Shown here in pieces: positions 27,570 through 35,279 of a stretch of DNA of 61,777 nt (positions are counted from its first letter, which is position 1; each line of letters opens with the position of its first letter). Source of the stretch: Ralstonia sp. TCR112 (GTDB lineage: Bacteria; Pseudomonadota; Gammaproteobacteria; Burkholderiales; Burkholderiaceae). Below the pieces are notes generated by a model that had not been told where the DNA came from, searched no databases, and saw only the letters and a program-made list of their open reading frames with translations. The position numbers were made by a program, and so were the translations under genes. The stretch covers positions 1 to 61,777 of the forward strand of contig NZ_VOSS01000068.1 of the NCBI RefSeq assembly GCF_007997035.1, written 5' to 3'.

Positions 27570-28526
27570 ATGGCACTGAATGTCCTCCATTACCGATACC
27601 AGGGTCGCGCCCAGTGGGGCGTGATCCGCGCCGGCATGATCACGCCCATTCCGGGCGATTTCCCGACCACCGCGGCGTTTCTCCAGTCCAACACGGTGGA
27701 AGCGCTTTCGGGGTTGGCCGGCACCGCCATCAAGGTGTCTGAGGTCGAAATCCTTTCGCCGGTCACGCGCAATCAGCAGTTCGTCTGCCTGGGTGCGAAT
27801 TACCGCCAGCACATGATCGAATCGGGCATGAACCCGGATGCAAAGCACTTCAACATGGTGTTCACCAAGGCGCCGGGCTGCATCGTGCCGGCCACGTCCG
27901 ATGTGGTGCGGCCACGCCACGTGCGGTTTCTCGACTACGAGATCGAGCTGGGCCTCGTTATGAAACGCGAGGTGACGACACGCGAGTCGGTCACGGAAGC
28001 CAACCTGCATGACTACGTGGCGGGCATCGTCATCGTCAACGACTACTCGGCGCGCGACATCCAGATTCCGCAGATGCAGTTCTACAAGGGCAAGAGCTAT
28101 CGCACGTTCGGCCCGGTGGGCCCGTACCTGTGCCTGTTGCAGCAACGCGACTTCGGCCGGCTGCGCGATCTGCAACTCAGGCTGACGGTCAACGGCGTGA
28201 TCCGGCAAAGCGATTCCACCGCCAACCTGGTCCACGGGCCCGCAGAAACCTTGACCGAGCTGTCGGGCGTTCACGATCTGCACACCGGTGACCTGATCGC
28301 CACGGGAACGCCCGCGGGGTGCGCACTGAGCGTGCCGTCCCCCGCCAAGCAGCGCATCGCTGCGCTGTTGCCGGAAGTTACCAAGTGGCGGATGTTCATG
28401 AAGGTGCAGGCTGCGCGCCCGCAATACCTGAAGCCCGGCGACGTTGTCGAAGCGCGCATCTTCAGCGCAGACAGCGAGATCGACCTCGGCACGCAGCGCA
28501 ACCGCGTGGTGGAAGACGCAGCATGA
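27570..28526 (+). CDS. Fumarylacetoacetate hydrolase family protein
   Basis: 318 residues. A small N-terminal domain is followed by the FAH catalytic fold, with metal ligands Glu124 and Glu126 (LDYEIELGLVM) and Asp158 (VNDYSARDIQ). Further conserved segments are FTKAPGCIVPATS and HTGDLIATGTPAGC. Members hydrolyse C-C bonds in ring-cleavage products or hydrate/isomerise dienoates. Its place after the extradiol enzyme fits hydrolysis of the ring-fission product. It starts 31 bases after the dioxygenase stop and overlaps the next gene by four bases (ATGA), so the two are translationally coupled. Confidence 0.88.
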   Translation: MALNVLHYRYQGRAQWGVIRAGMITPIPGDFPTTAAFLQSNTVEALSGLAGTAIKVSEVEILSPVTRNQQFVCLGANYRQHMIESGMNPDAKHFNMVFTKAPGCIVPATSDVVRPRHVRFLDYEIELGLVMKREVTTRESVTEANLHDYVAGIVIVNDYSARDIQIPQMQFYKGKSYRTFGPVGPYLCLLQQRDFGRLRDLQLRLTVNGVIRQSDSTANLVHGPAETLTELSGVHDLHTGDLIATGTPAGCALSVPSPAKQRIAALLPEVTKWRMFMKVQAARPQYLKPGDVVEARIFSADSEIDLGTQRNRVVEDAA

Positions 28527-30487
28527 ACGGCATTGCAAACCAGGGCGACATCCTCGCCATTGAAGCGCGGGGAATGCCCTCAGACCTACCGACCAGTACG
28601 TACGAAATGATCCGGCGCGGCGCCGCCATCAACCCGTCTGCACCAGCGCTCTCGTTCTTCCTGCGCGCGGCGGATCATCGCAAGGCGCAGACGTGGACGT
28701 ATCGCGAGCTCGTGCGAGACATCACGCGCACGGCCAACCTGTTCACGCGGCTAGGGATTCGCCGCGATGAAGTGGTGGCCTACGTGCTGCCGAACCTGCC
28801 GGAAACGCATTTCGTGATCTGGGGCGGCGAGGCGGCGGGCACGGTCTGCGCCATCAACCCGCTGCTTGAAGGGCCCGCCATTGCCGATCTGCTGAAGGCT
28901 GCCGGCGCGCGCGTGCTCGTTACGCTGGCGCCGTTTCCGGGCACCGATCTGTGGCCGAAGGTGCAGCGCATTCTGGGCGAGGTGGCATCGCTCGAGCATC
29001 TGGTGCTCGTCAACCTGGCCGACCGAGTACGCGGGCCCAAGGGCTGGATGGCGCGACTCGTGCAGCGCAGGGAGTGCACGCGGCTGTACGGCCGGGAAGG
29101 CGTTCGTGCAGCCGTGCCCAGACATATCCACCTGCACGATTTCGGCCCGGCGATGGCGCGTGAATCCGGCGCAACGCTGGCGTTTCCGCGCGTCTTCAAG
29201 GCGGGGGATACGTCTTCATATTTCTGCACGGGCGGCACCACCGGCCTGCCCAAGATTGCCATGCGCAGCCATGGCAACGAGGTGGCCAATGCGTGGGCCG
29301 CAGGCCAGTTCCTCGGCAACAGCGTCGGCCCTGGCAAAACGATCTTCTGCGGGCTGCCTCTGTTTCATGTGAACGCCGTGCTGGCGACCGGTCTTCTGCC
29401 GTTTTCCAAGGGCGCGCACGTAGTGCTCGGCACGCCCCAAGGCTATCGCGGCGAGGGTGTTGTCGCGCGTTTTTGGGAGATCGTCGAGCACCATCGCATC
29501 AACTTTTTCAGCGCGGTGCCGACGTTGTATGCGGCGTTGCTCGATGTGCCCGTTGGCAAGCACGACATCGGCTCGCTGCAGTACGGCCTGTGCGGCGCGG
29601 CACCCATGCCCGTCGAAGTCTTCCGCACGTTCCAGCAGCGCACCGGCGTCAAGATTCTGGAGGGTTACGGCCTGACCGAAGGCACGTGCGTGAGCAGCGT
29701 CAACCCACCGCTGGGCGACCGGCGACTCGGCTCCATTGGCCTGCGTGTGCCGGGCCAACTCATGAAGGCCATAGTGCTCGGTGAAGACGGCCGGTATCTG
29801 CGTGATTGCACTACCGACGAAGCTGGTGTCCTCGTCATCTCGGGCCCGAACGTCTTCGGCGGCTACGTGCAGCCCGAGCACAACAAGGGACTGTGGATCG
29901 ACCTGGGCGATGGCCGGGCGTGGCTCAACACGGGCGATCTCGGCCGCATGGACGGTGACGGCTATTTCTGGCTGACCGGCAGAAAGAAGGAACTCATCAT
30001 CCGTGGCGGCCACAACATCGATCCGGCCACCATTGAAGAGCCGCTGCACCGGCACCCGGCTGTGCAGATCGCGGCGGCCATCGGGCGGCCCGATGCACAT
30101 GCCGGCGAGCTGCCCGTGGCGTACGTCCAGCTCAAGCCCGGCGCCACGGCCAGCCACGAAGAACTAGCCGACTTCGTGCGCGAAACCATCCTTGAGCGCG
30201 CTGCGCAGCCAAAGCAAATCCACATCGTTGATGCCATGCCGCTCACGGCGGTGGGCAAGATCTTCAAGCCCGCGCTCAAGCGCATGGAAACCGCCGATGC
30301 CTTGCACTGCGCGCTGCGCGACGCAGGCATCGAGGGCGTGCGCCTCGTGCTGGATGAAGACAAGACTACCGGCATCTCGGTACGTGCGGGCCTGCGCGAC
30401 CCGGCATCGCACGATGGCGTGGCGGCCGTCCTTGGCCGATTCCCGTTTTCGTTTTCCATCTCGTCAGACGGAGGCGCGCCTCCCTAG
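28523..30487 (+). CDS. AMP-dependent acyl-CoA synthetase
   Basis: 654 residues of the ANL superfamily, activating a carboxylic acid to its CoA ester with ATP. The phosphate-binding loop is YFCTGGTTGLPKIAM; later motifs are YGLTEGT, the STGD-like motif WLNTGDLGRMDGDGYFWLTGRKKE and the C-terminal lysine region PLTAVGKIFKP. The ATG at 28523 overlaps the FAH stop. It could activate an alkyl-chain acid released from the ring, or the initial aromatic acid. An about 60-residue extension beyond the lysine motif ends in low-complexity sequence. Confidence 0.88.
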   Translation: MNGIANQGDILAIEARGMPSDLPTSTYEMIRRGAAINPSAPALSFFLRAADHRKAQTWTYRELVRDITRTANLFTRLGIRRDEVVAYVLPNLPETHFVIWGGEAAGTVCAINPLLEGPAIADLLKAAGARVLVTLAPFPGTDLWPKVQRILGEVASLEHLVLVNLADRVRGPKGWMARLVQRRECTRLYGREGVRAAVPRHIHLHDFGPAMARESGATLAFPRVFKAGDTSSYFCTGGTTGLPKIAMRSHGNEVANAWAAGQFLGNSVGPGKTIFCGLPLFHVNAVLATGLLPFSKGAHVVLGTPQGYRGEGVVARFWEIVEHHRINFFSAVPTLYAALLDVPVGKHDIGSLQYGLCGAAPMPVEVFRTFQQRTGVKILEGYGLTEGTCVSSVNPPLGDRRLGSIGLRVPGQLMKAIVLGEDGRYLRDCTTDEAGVLVISGPNVFGGYVQPEHNKGLWIDLGDGRAWLNTGDLGRMDGDGYFWLTGRKKELIIRGGHNIDPATIEEPLHRHPAVQIAAAIGRPDAHAGELPVAYVQLKPGATASHEELADFVRETILERAAQPKQIHIVDAMPLTAVGKIFKPALKRMETADALHCALRDAGIEGVRLVLDEDKTTGISVRAGLRDPASHDGVAAVLGRFPFSFSISSDGGAPP

Positions 30488-30545
30488 TCCGTCACGCCCC
30501 AGCCTGCCTTAGCCAATACAACGATTCCAAAACAGGAGACACACC

Positions 30546-31433
30546 ATGGCGCACTTCACTCTGCGCTCCGCCCCCGCTCGTTCTTTTTTTGCCGTGGCGG
30601 CCGCCATCGCAATGGCAGCTCCCGTGGCACATGCCCAATCCAACGAAGCGCAGGCCGCCAGCGATGGCAGCTTCTTTGACCGCTACATCCGCGGGCGCAA
30701 CGTGCTCTCGGTTGGGGTGCTTCATATTCATCCCACGGATTCGTCAACGCCGCTGTCCACCTCGACCAGCGCGCTGGGCCTGGGCACCTATGAATCGCCT
30801 GGCACCAGCGCCAAGACGGGCAGCTCAACCACGCTGTCACTCACGCAGACGTATTTCGTCAACGACAACTGGGCCGTTACGGCGGTCGGCGGCATCCCGC
30901 CCACCACTGACATCTACGGCCGGGGCAAGGTCATCGCGCCGGTGCCGGCGCTTGGCAACCTCACGCTCATTGATCTGGGACTGCCGAAGAACAACCCGGT
31001 CGCATCTGCCCGTGCGTGGAATCCTGCGCTCATTGGGCAGTACTACTTCGGCACCGCGCAGAGCAGGCTGCGGCCGTTCATCGGCGCGGGCGTCAGCTAC
31101 AACTTCTTCACCCAACTGCGCCTGAACCCGAATTTCGTCAGCGCGATGCAGAACCTCGGCCAAGTCCTGCAGCTGGGTATGGGCCAGATCCCGACCGGCC
31201 CCGCCAAAGTGTCAGCAGCGACCTCCAGTTCCTGGGCGCCAGTCGCCAACATCGGCATGTCTTACGAGTTCGCCCAGAACTGGACGCTGGTCGGCACCGT
31301 CGCCTATCTGCCGCTCAAGACCACTTCGACCATCACGCTGCGCAGCCAGGAAGGCCAGGTACTGGCCGTCAACAAGACGGTGATCAACGTGAAGCCGGTC
31401 GTCTTCAGCCTGAATGTTGGATACCGGTTCTAG
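30546..31433 (+). CDS. OmpW family outer membrane protein
   Basis: 295 residues with a signal peptide (SFFAVAAAIAMAAPVAHAQ) and the eight-stranded OmpW barrel: GVLHIHPTDSS, TLSLTQTYFVNDNWAVTAVGGIPP, YYFGTAQSRLRPFIGAGVSYNFF and a C-terminal FSLNVGYRF ending in Phe. Members pass small hydrophobic compounds into the outer membrane and often accompany catabolic genes. AGGAG precedes the ATG. It is 58 bases after the acyl-CoA synthetase and closes the operon, so it likely imports the aromatic substrate. Confidence 0.9.
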   Translation: MAHFTLRSAPARSFFAVAAAIAMAAPVAHAQSNEAQAASDGSFFDRYIRGRNVLSVGVLHIHPTDSSTPLSTSTSALGLGTYESPGTSAKTGSSTTLSLTQTYFVNDNWAVTAVGGIPPTTDIYGRGKVIAPVPALGNLTLIDLGLPKNNPVASARAWNPALIGQYYFGTAQSRLRPFIGAGVSYNFFTQLRLNPNFVSAMQNLGQVLQLGMGQIPTGPAKVSAATSSSWAPVANIGMSYEFAQNWTLVGTVAYLPLKTTSTITLRSQEGQVLAVNKTVINVKPVVFSLNVGYRF

Positions 31434-31471
31434 TGGGTCGCCCACTACTGCGTAACTACTAAGGGATGCGG

Positions 31472-31756
31472 TTACAGGGAATGCAAGGGCAGGCCAGGCA
31501 CAAATCCATCGATGATGTCTTCGGCCATCTTCGCGGCAGCGCGTTTTGCCGTTCCAATGCTGTCCCATTGGGTGGCCAGCAGTGGGAAGATCCGGGAGCG
31601 TTCGGTACTCGGTGGCTGCCCTTCCTCGCAGATCAACACGGAAGCACTGTAAGACCGGTCGGGACGAGGCTCGTGCCATTCACGAGGCGGATCGAACAGA
31701 TAGATGAGGGGGTAAACATCGAACCCCTTGTAGCGGCAAATCGGATAAGCGTCCAC
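31472..31756 (-). CDS. Uncharacterised small protein
   Basis: 94 residues beginning with GTG; GGAG lies six bases upstream, which supports this start. The sequence opens with DAYPICRYKGFDVYPLIYLFDPP and includes RSYSASVLICEEG and a helical end (KRAAAKMAEDIIDGFV). I do not recognise a domain. It resembles short hypothetical proteins of this bacterial group in style. It converges on the OmpW gene with 38 bases between stops and is the first of several short genes in this interval. Confidence 0.65.
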   Translation of the reverse strand: MDAYPICRYKGFDVYPLIYLFDPPREWHEPRPDRSYSASVLICEEGQPPSTERSRIFPLLATQWDSIGTAKRAAAKMAEDIIDGFVPGLPLHSL

Positions 31757-31850
31757 GGCAATCTCCGTTGAAGGGGGTGGCCCACTGTACGCTCTTTGTG
31801 CCGGCTTCGTTGAACTACCCGCGAATAACCAAATGCGGACGAAGCGGCGC

Positions 31851-32195
31851 CTATGCGTGACGTGATCCCGCCGGTCTGAGATCGCCTTCCCAAGGCTGCA
31901 CGCGCATGTCGAGCGTATGGTCGCCCTGCGCAGTTTTCGCGTGAAGACTGTCTCGAATCACTTGCCCGATGGCCAGCCGACACAAGGCTTCAATGCTGCC
32001 CTTGGCTGCGGCCCCAAGATCCGGGGCGCTTGCCAACAGCCTGAAGGACCGCCTTCCTTCACCAACGAAACTGGTGAACTGCACGCAGTTCGGCTCCCCA
32101 TCGCGGATAAAACCGACCGTGATGGAATACGCCATGCTCTTTGCCGCGCCGGGGAGGGTGCAGAGAAAGCTGGTCTTACCAGAGGCATGCGTCAT
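31851..32195 (-). CDS. Uncharacterised small protein
   Basis: About 114 residues. The ATG at 32195 has AGGA six bases upstream, while the longer frame to 32309 has none, so the shorter form is preferred. Segments such as YSITVGFIRDGEPNCVQFTSFVGEGRRSFRLLAS look like a beta-rich soluble protein, followed by a helix (GSIEALCRLAIGQVIRDS). No signal peptide or membrane segment is seen. Function unknown. It lies 94 bases upstream of the next small minus-strand gene and could share its transcript. Confidence 0.6.
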   Translation of the reverse strand: MTHASGKTSFLCTLPGAAKSMAYSITVGFIRDGEPNCVQFTSFVGEGRRSFRLLASAPDLGAAAKGSIEALCRLAIGQVIRDSLHAKTAQGDHTLDMRVQPWEGDLRPAGSRHA

Positions 32196-32822
32196 CTTGT
32201 TTCCTGGCTGGTCATGCAAGGTGGGGCGCCCATTCCAGACGCGGTGAATGTGATTCACGCCGCGAGTCGCCACATCAGCAGGCAAGAGCGCCCAGGTGCG
32301 GAAACCCATGCTTTCGTACTGAACGACGCAAGAACCGTAGTGCTGCGGCCGGGCTCACTCTACTCCGATCAATGCGCGGCGGCATGACGATCTTTCGAAG
32401 TGCGGCATAGGATGCTGCGTGTGCTCAGCAGCGGGGTAAGCCAATGCCGCTCGCGACGAGCGGGGGTTGCGAGAAGCTGTTACCATGCGCAACCTTTGCC
32501 CATCGTTCAAATGGATCGGGCAGGGTGCCCAGCAAGACAACACATAAAGCGCTGGCCACCCGTCGGGCGTACACCCGAATCACCTTGGGCCGTGTGGCCC
32601 ATCACCTACCTGACCGGCGGTTTATCCGCTCCGTATGCAGCGCGCATGTACTGGCGTGCTCTCCTACGCAAGTACGGTCACCTCGTTTCCAATCGCTTGC
32701 GCCATGCATTTGCATGCCTGCGGCAAAGCATTGGCCTTACCCATCGTGGCGTAGCTCGTCAGCCGGAACTGGTTTGCCCAGCGCCCCGCCTGCATCTGCT
32801 CTCGCCCGAACCTAGCACTGTA
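32196..32822. other. Stretch without a confidently called gene
   Basis: About 630 bases. Several overlapping frames stay open on both strands, but none has a ribosome site with a protein-like sequence throughout. A minus-strand frame ending at 32664 contains a protein-like tail (SYATMGKANALPQA) that might be a very short gene or the end of a decayed one. Confidence 0.35.
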
Positions 32823-33053
32823 TTGAACAAAGTCGACTCCCCGTACACGGTATCCGTGTACCCAATTGAACAAGAACCCGGCGTCTGGTTTGCCACCTAT
32901 CTCATCAACGAGTACCGGGATGGCACGGAACGCCTTCTCGCCAACGTCTCGATGCGCCACAACGTGCATGGCACCGAAGCCCTCGCGAGGAATGCCGCGC
33001 GGCTTGCCGGAAGAGCGGCCATCGCACGCCTGACGCACCGCCACACGAACTGA
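32823..33053 (+). CDS. Uncharacterised small protein, start uncertain
   Basis: About 76 residues: SPYTVSVYPIEQEPGVWFATYLINEYRDG then ANVSMRHNVHGTEALARNAARLAGRAAIARL, a compact alpha/beta sequence with a helical end. It looks coding, but the start is unclear: TTG at 32823 has no ribosome site, and the open frame extends to 32400 with less protein-like sequence. It may have lost its original start codon. A good terminator follows the stop by eight bases, which supports real transcription. Confidence 0.5.
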   Translation: MNKVDSPYTVSVYPIEQEPGVWFATYLINEYRDGTERLLANVSMRHNVHGTEALARNAARLAGRAAIARLTHRHTN

Positions 33054-33060
33054 ACCACGC

Positions 33061-33083
33061 AAGCCGCCTTAGGGCGGCTTTTT
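33061..33083 (+). terminator. Rho-independent terminator
   Basis: AAGCCGCC (33061-33068) and GGCGGCTT (33073-33080) form a perfect eight-bp stem with a four-base loop and a short T-run. It ends the transcript of the small gene just upstream. Confidence 0.8.
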
Positions 33084-33135
33084 CGCTTGCGGCAACGGCA
33101 GGCGCAACTCCGAAGTCAAAGAGAAGGAAATCACC

Positions 33136-33390
33136 ATGTCTGCCAGTGAAGAGTGGGAAGAGCTGCATCTGACGCCCCAGGGGTGGAAAGATGGCAGCTA
33201 TCGGCACGTACCGGGTGATGCGGTCATCGTCACGCCACCGGCCGATGATGTACTGACGGTGCGCAGGCATGTGGCTGCCGTCTATGGCGGCCCCTCACGT
33301 GTGACGGAAGACAGAACGCCGCGCACCGATGACATGAGCCAGATCGAGCAATTGCTGTTGAAGTACGGCGGCCCTGTGTTTGGCGTCTAG
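33136..33390 (+). CDS. Uncharacterised small protein
   Basis: 84 residues beginning MSASEEWEELHLTPQGWKDG, with acidic N-terminus and the segment VIVTPPADDVLTVRRHVAAVYG. AAGGAA lies about six bases before the ATG, a good ribosome site. No domain, signal or membrane segment is recognised. It follows a terminator and is probably expressed separately from the gene upstream. Confidence 0.6.
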   Translation: MSASEEWEELHLTPQGWKDGSYRHVPGDAVIVTPPADDVLTVRRHVAAVYGGPSRVTEDRTPRTDDMSQIEQLLLKYGGPVFGV

Positions 33391-33486
33391 CCGAAGACGA
33401 TGTTGACGAACGCGTAGCCTAATGCCAAGGCGCTTCCGCGGCGCCCGCCCCATATCAGGCCCACGTTACTTAAGAGAGGAGTTGGC

Positions 33487-33699
33487 ATGACACTTTGCCG
33501 CGATTGCCTTGCGATCGAAGTCCACCGACTTGGTGCGCCAGGCCATGCTTTCCTGAGAATCACTGACACGCAGCGCATCAAAGCCTCCAAGACTTCCGCC
33601 GTCACGGTGAGCACGTTCATATGCCGCACGTGCGGCGCGAACTGGACCTATCGCGAAGGGAAAAACGTGCCCAACCCGGGATGGTCCCTCGATGATTAG
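33487..33699 (+). CDS. Small cysteine-pair protein
   Basis: 70 residues with CRDC near the N-terminus (residues 4-7) and CRTC (residues 46-49), which could form a single zinc-binding site of the zinc-ribbon kind. The segment FLRITDTQRIKASKTSAVTVSTFICRTCGANWTYREGKN fits a small zinc ribbon with an aromatic end. GGAG five bases upstream supports the ATG. Function unknown; a nucleic-acid or protein-binding role is a guess. Confidence 0.62.
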   Translation: MTLCRDCLAIEVHRLGAPGHAFLRITDTQRIKASKTSAVTVSTFICRTCGANWTYREGKNVPNPGWSLDD

Positions 33700-33809
33700 G
33701 CGACTGCATTGCCGACGCCATTGCGCCATGGCATCGCCTCGCTCTGCTCGTGCGTTCCAAGGCGTGCGATCAATCAGGGGCGTCTGTGGCTTGAACATGG
33801 ACGGTCAAG

Positions 33810-34110
33810 CGTCGACGTCGAACCCTGGAGGGCGGCATGCGAGCCTCAAACCGTCGCATTCCGCAGTCTGAGCTCCAAATTTCCGACCTCCGAGAGACGC
33901 CTTCCACCCTCTGACGGTCGAGCGTCGGCCTCAACGGGACAACGTCGCCCCTTTGACGGCGAAGCACGGGTCTCCGAGGTCCGATGGGTCGGATGTTTTG
34001 GGCCCGCGTTCAGACCTCGGAGGGCCATGCGCGGGTGTTTGACCGCGGAATGTCGCGCTCACACACCCGACATCGAATGTTTGAGATCGACGAGCGCCTC
34101 ACCAGAGGTT
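33810..34110. repeat. Non-coding tract of degenerate repeats with a 10-bp inverted repeat
   Basis: The word GACGGTC(A/G)AGCGTCG occurs at 33810 and 33913 (one difference), with more degenerate copies at 33955 and 34041 and perhaps one near 34089. CTCCGAGGTC (33972-33981) and GACCTCGGAG (34013-34022) are a perfect inverted repeat with a 31-base loop, and a partial copy GACCTCCGAGA is at 33885. Frames through the tract are not protein-like. The whole gap 33700-34195 holds no supported gene. Confidence 0.5.
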
Positions 34111-34195
34111 CAGCATGCGGTGTTTTGCGAGACGGTAGCGTTGTCGGCACGGCCGGCTATACCATCCGCTGAGCAAGACCCATCAATCTGCTGCC

Positions 34196-35098
34196 ATGAT
34201 CAACCCACACCGCATCGATTTTGTTTCTCTGTCGCTGTTCGCTTTGGTGGCGCGCACGGGCAGCATCAGCAAGGCGGCCGCATTGGCGCATCTGGCGGTT
34301 GGCGCTGCGAGCAAGCGGATTTCCGATCTGGAGGTCGGGATGGGCGCGCCGCTGTTGGAGCGCCATTCGCGGGGCGTGACGCTCACGGTGGCTGGCCAGG
34401 CGCTCTACCGCCATGCGCAGCGCATCCTCGCGGACGTCGATCTGCTTGCCGCCGAATTGTCGGACTTCACCTCGGGCATCGTCGGCGTCGTGCGGCTCTG
34501 GGCGAATACCTCCGCGGTGACGCAATTCCTCCCACAGCAGCTGGCAACGTTCACGCAGGCCAATCCGGGCATCCGCATCGAGCTGGAAGAGAAGAACAGC
34601 AGCGATATTGTCCTGGCCGTGCTCGACGGCCGGGCTGACGTCGGCATCTTTGCGGACCGCACGCCGACGCTGGGCCTCCAGTGTCTGGATTACCGCGAAG
34701 ACCATCTCGGGCTGGTCGTGCCCAAGCAGCATCCGCTCAGCCGTCGCAGAGAGCTTCATTTGGTCGAAGCCCTCGACTACGACTTTGTCAGCCTGTCAGA
34801 AGGGACATCGCTGGCCGAACGCTTACAGACCGAAACCGAGGCCATGGGGCGTCGCCTCAAGCTGCGCATTCGCGTGCGAAGCTTCGACGCAATGTGCCAG
34901 ATGGTCGCCGCCGGGATGGGTGTCGCCGTGCTCCCCTTGCAGGCGGTACGTGAGTTGGTGCGCTCAATGCAGCTGCGCCAGATCGCGCTCAAGGATGACT
35001 GGGCCCAGCGGAGCCTGTTGCTGGGCCTGCGTGACATCAATGCGGTGCCACGCCATGTCCGCACATTGATCGAGCATCTGAGGTCGACCACCCCGTAG
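34196..35098 (+). CDS. LysR family transcriptional regulator
   Basis: 300 residues with the N-terminal winged helix (FVSLSLFALVARTGSISKAAALAHLAVGAASKRISDLEVGMG) and a C-terminal effector domain (DGRADVGIFAD, CQMVAAGMGVAVLPLQAV). It precedes, on the same strand, the transporter / CoA-transferase / lyase genes and probably regulates them. The 496 bases upstream hold only the repeat tract. A hairpin 12 bases past the stop probably ends its transcript. Confidence 0.9.
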   Translation: MINPHRIDFVSLSLFALVARTGSISKAAALAHLAVGAASKRISDLEVGMGAPLLERHSRGVTLTVAGQALYRHAQRILADVDLLAAELSDFTSGIVGVVRLWANTSAVTQFLPQQLATFTQANPGIRIELEEKNSSDIVLAVLDGRADVGIFADRTPTLGLQCLDYREDHLGLVVPKQHPLSRRRELHLVEALDYDFVSLSEGTSLAERLQTETEAMGRRLKLRIRVRSFDAMCQMVAAGMGVAVLPLQAVRELVRSMQLRQIALKDDWAQRSLLLGLRDINAVPRHVRTLIEHLRSTTP

Positions 35099-35109
35099 GT
35101 TCCAAGGCC

Positions 35110-35130
35110 GCTTTCGCGTTTCGTGAAAGC
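35110..35130 (+). terminator. Hairpin after the LysR gene
   Basis: GCTTTCGCG and CGTGAAAGC pair over nine positions with one G-U, around a three-base loop. The following bases are moderately T-rich but not a clean run, so termination is likely but not certain. Confidence 0.5.
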
Positions 35131-35279
35131 TCGGTTCTCGCATTTGTTCTTCTGGCGCGGCCCGGCCGCAACCAGAATGCCTGCACGCGCCATTCAGAGC
35201 GCACCACAACGATGCAGGTTGCCAGCCTCACCCATGTGAGCGCCCCGTCGCCTGACATCGGCATCCACAGGAGACAACG

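Noticed and set aside
32664-33062. Minus-strand frame opposite the small gene at 32.8-33.05 kb
   Set aside because: The last 40 codons look protein-like, but most of the frame is antisense to a better candidate and crosses its start; kept only as a note in the gap entry.
33810-34110. CRISPR interpretation of the repeat tract
   Set aside because: Units are degenerate and irregularly spaced (42 to 103 bases), there are no uniform spacers, and no cas genes are present.
33709-34638. Long plus-strand frame running through the repeat tract into the LysR gene
   Set aside because: Its second half is an alternative frame of a clear LysR gene, and the first half is repeat sequence of arginine- and proline-rich character.
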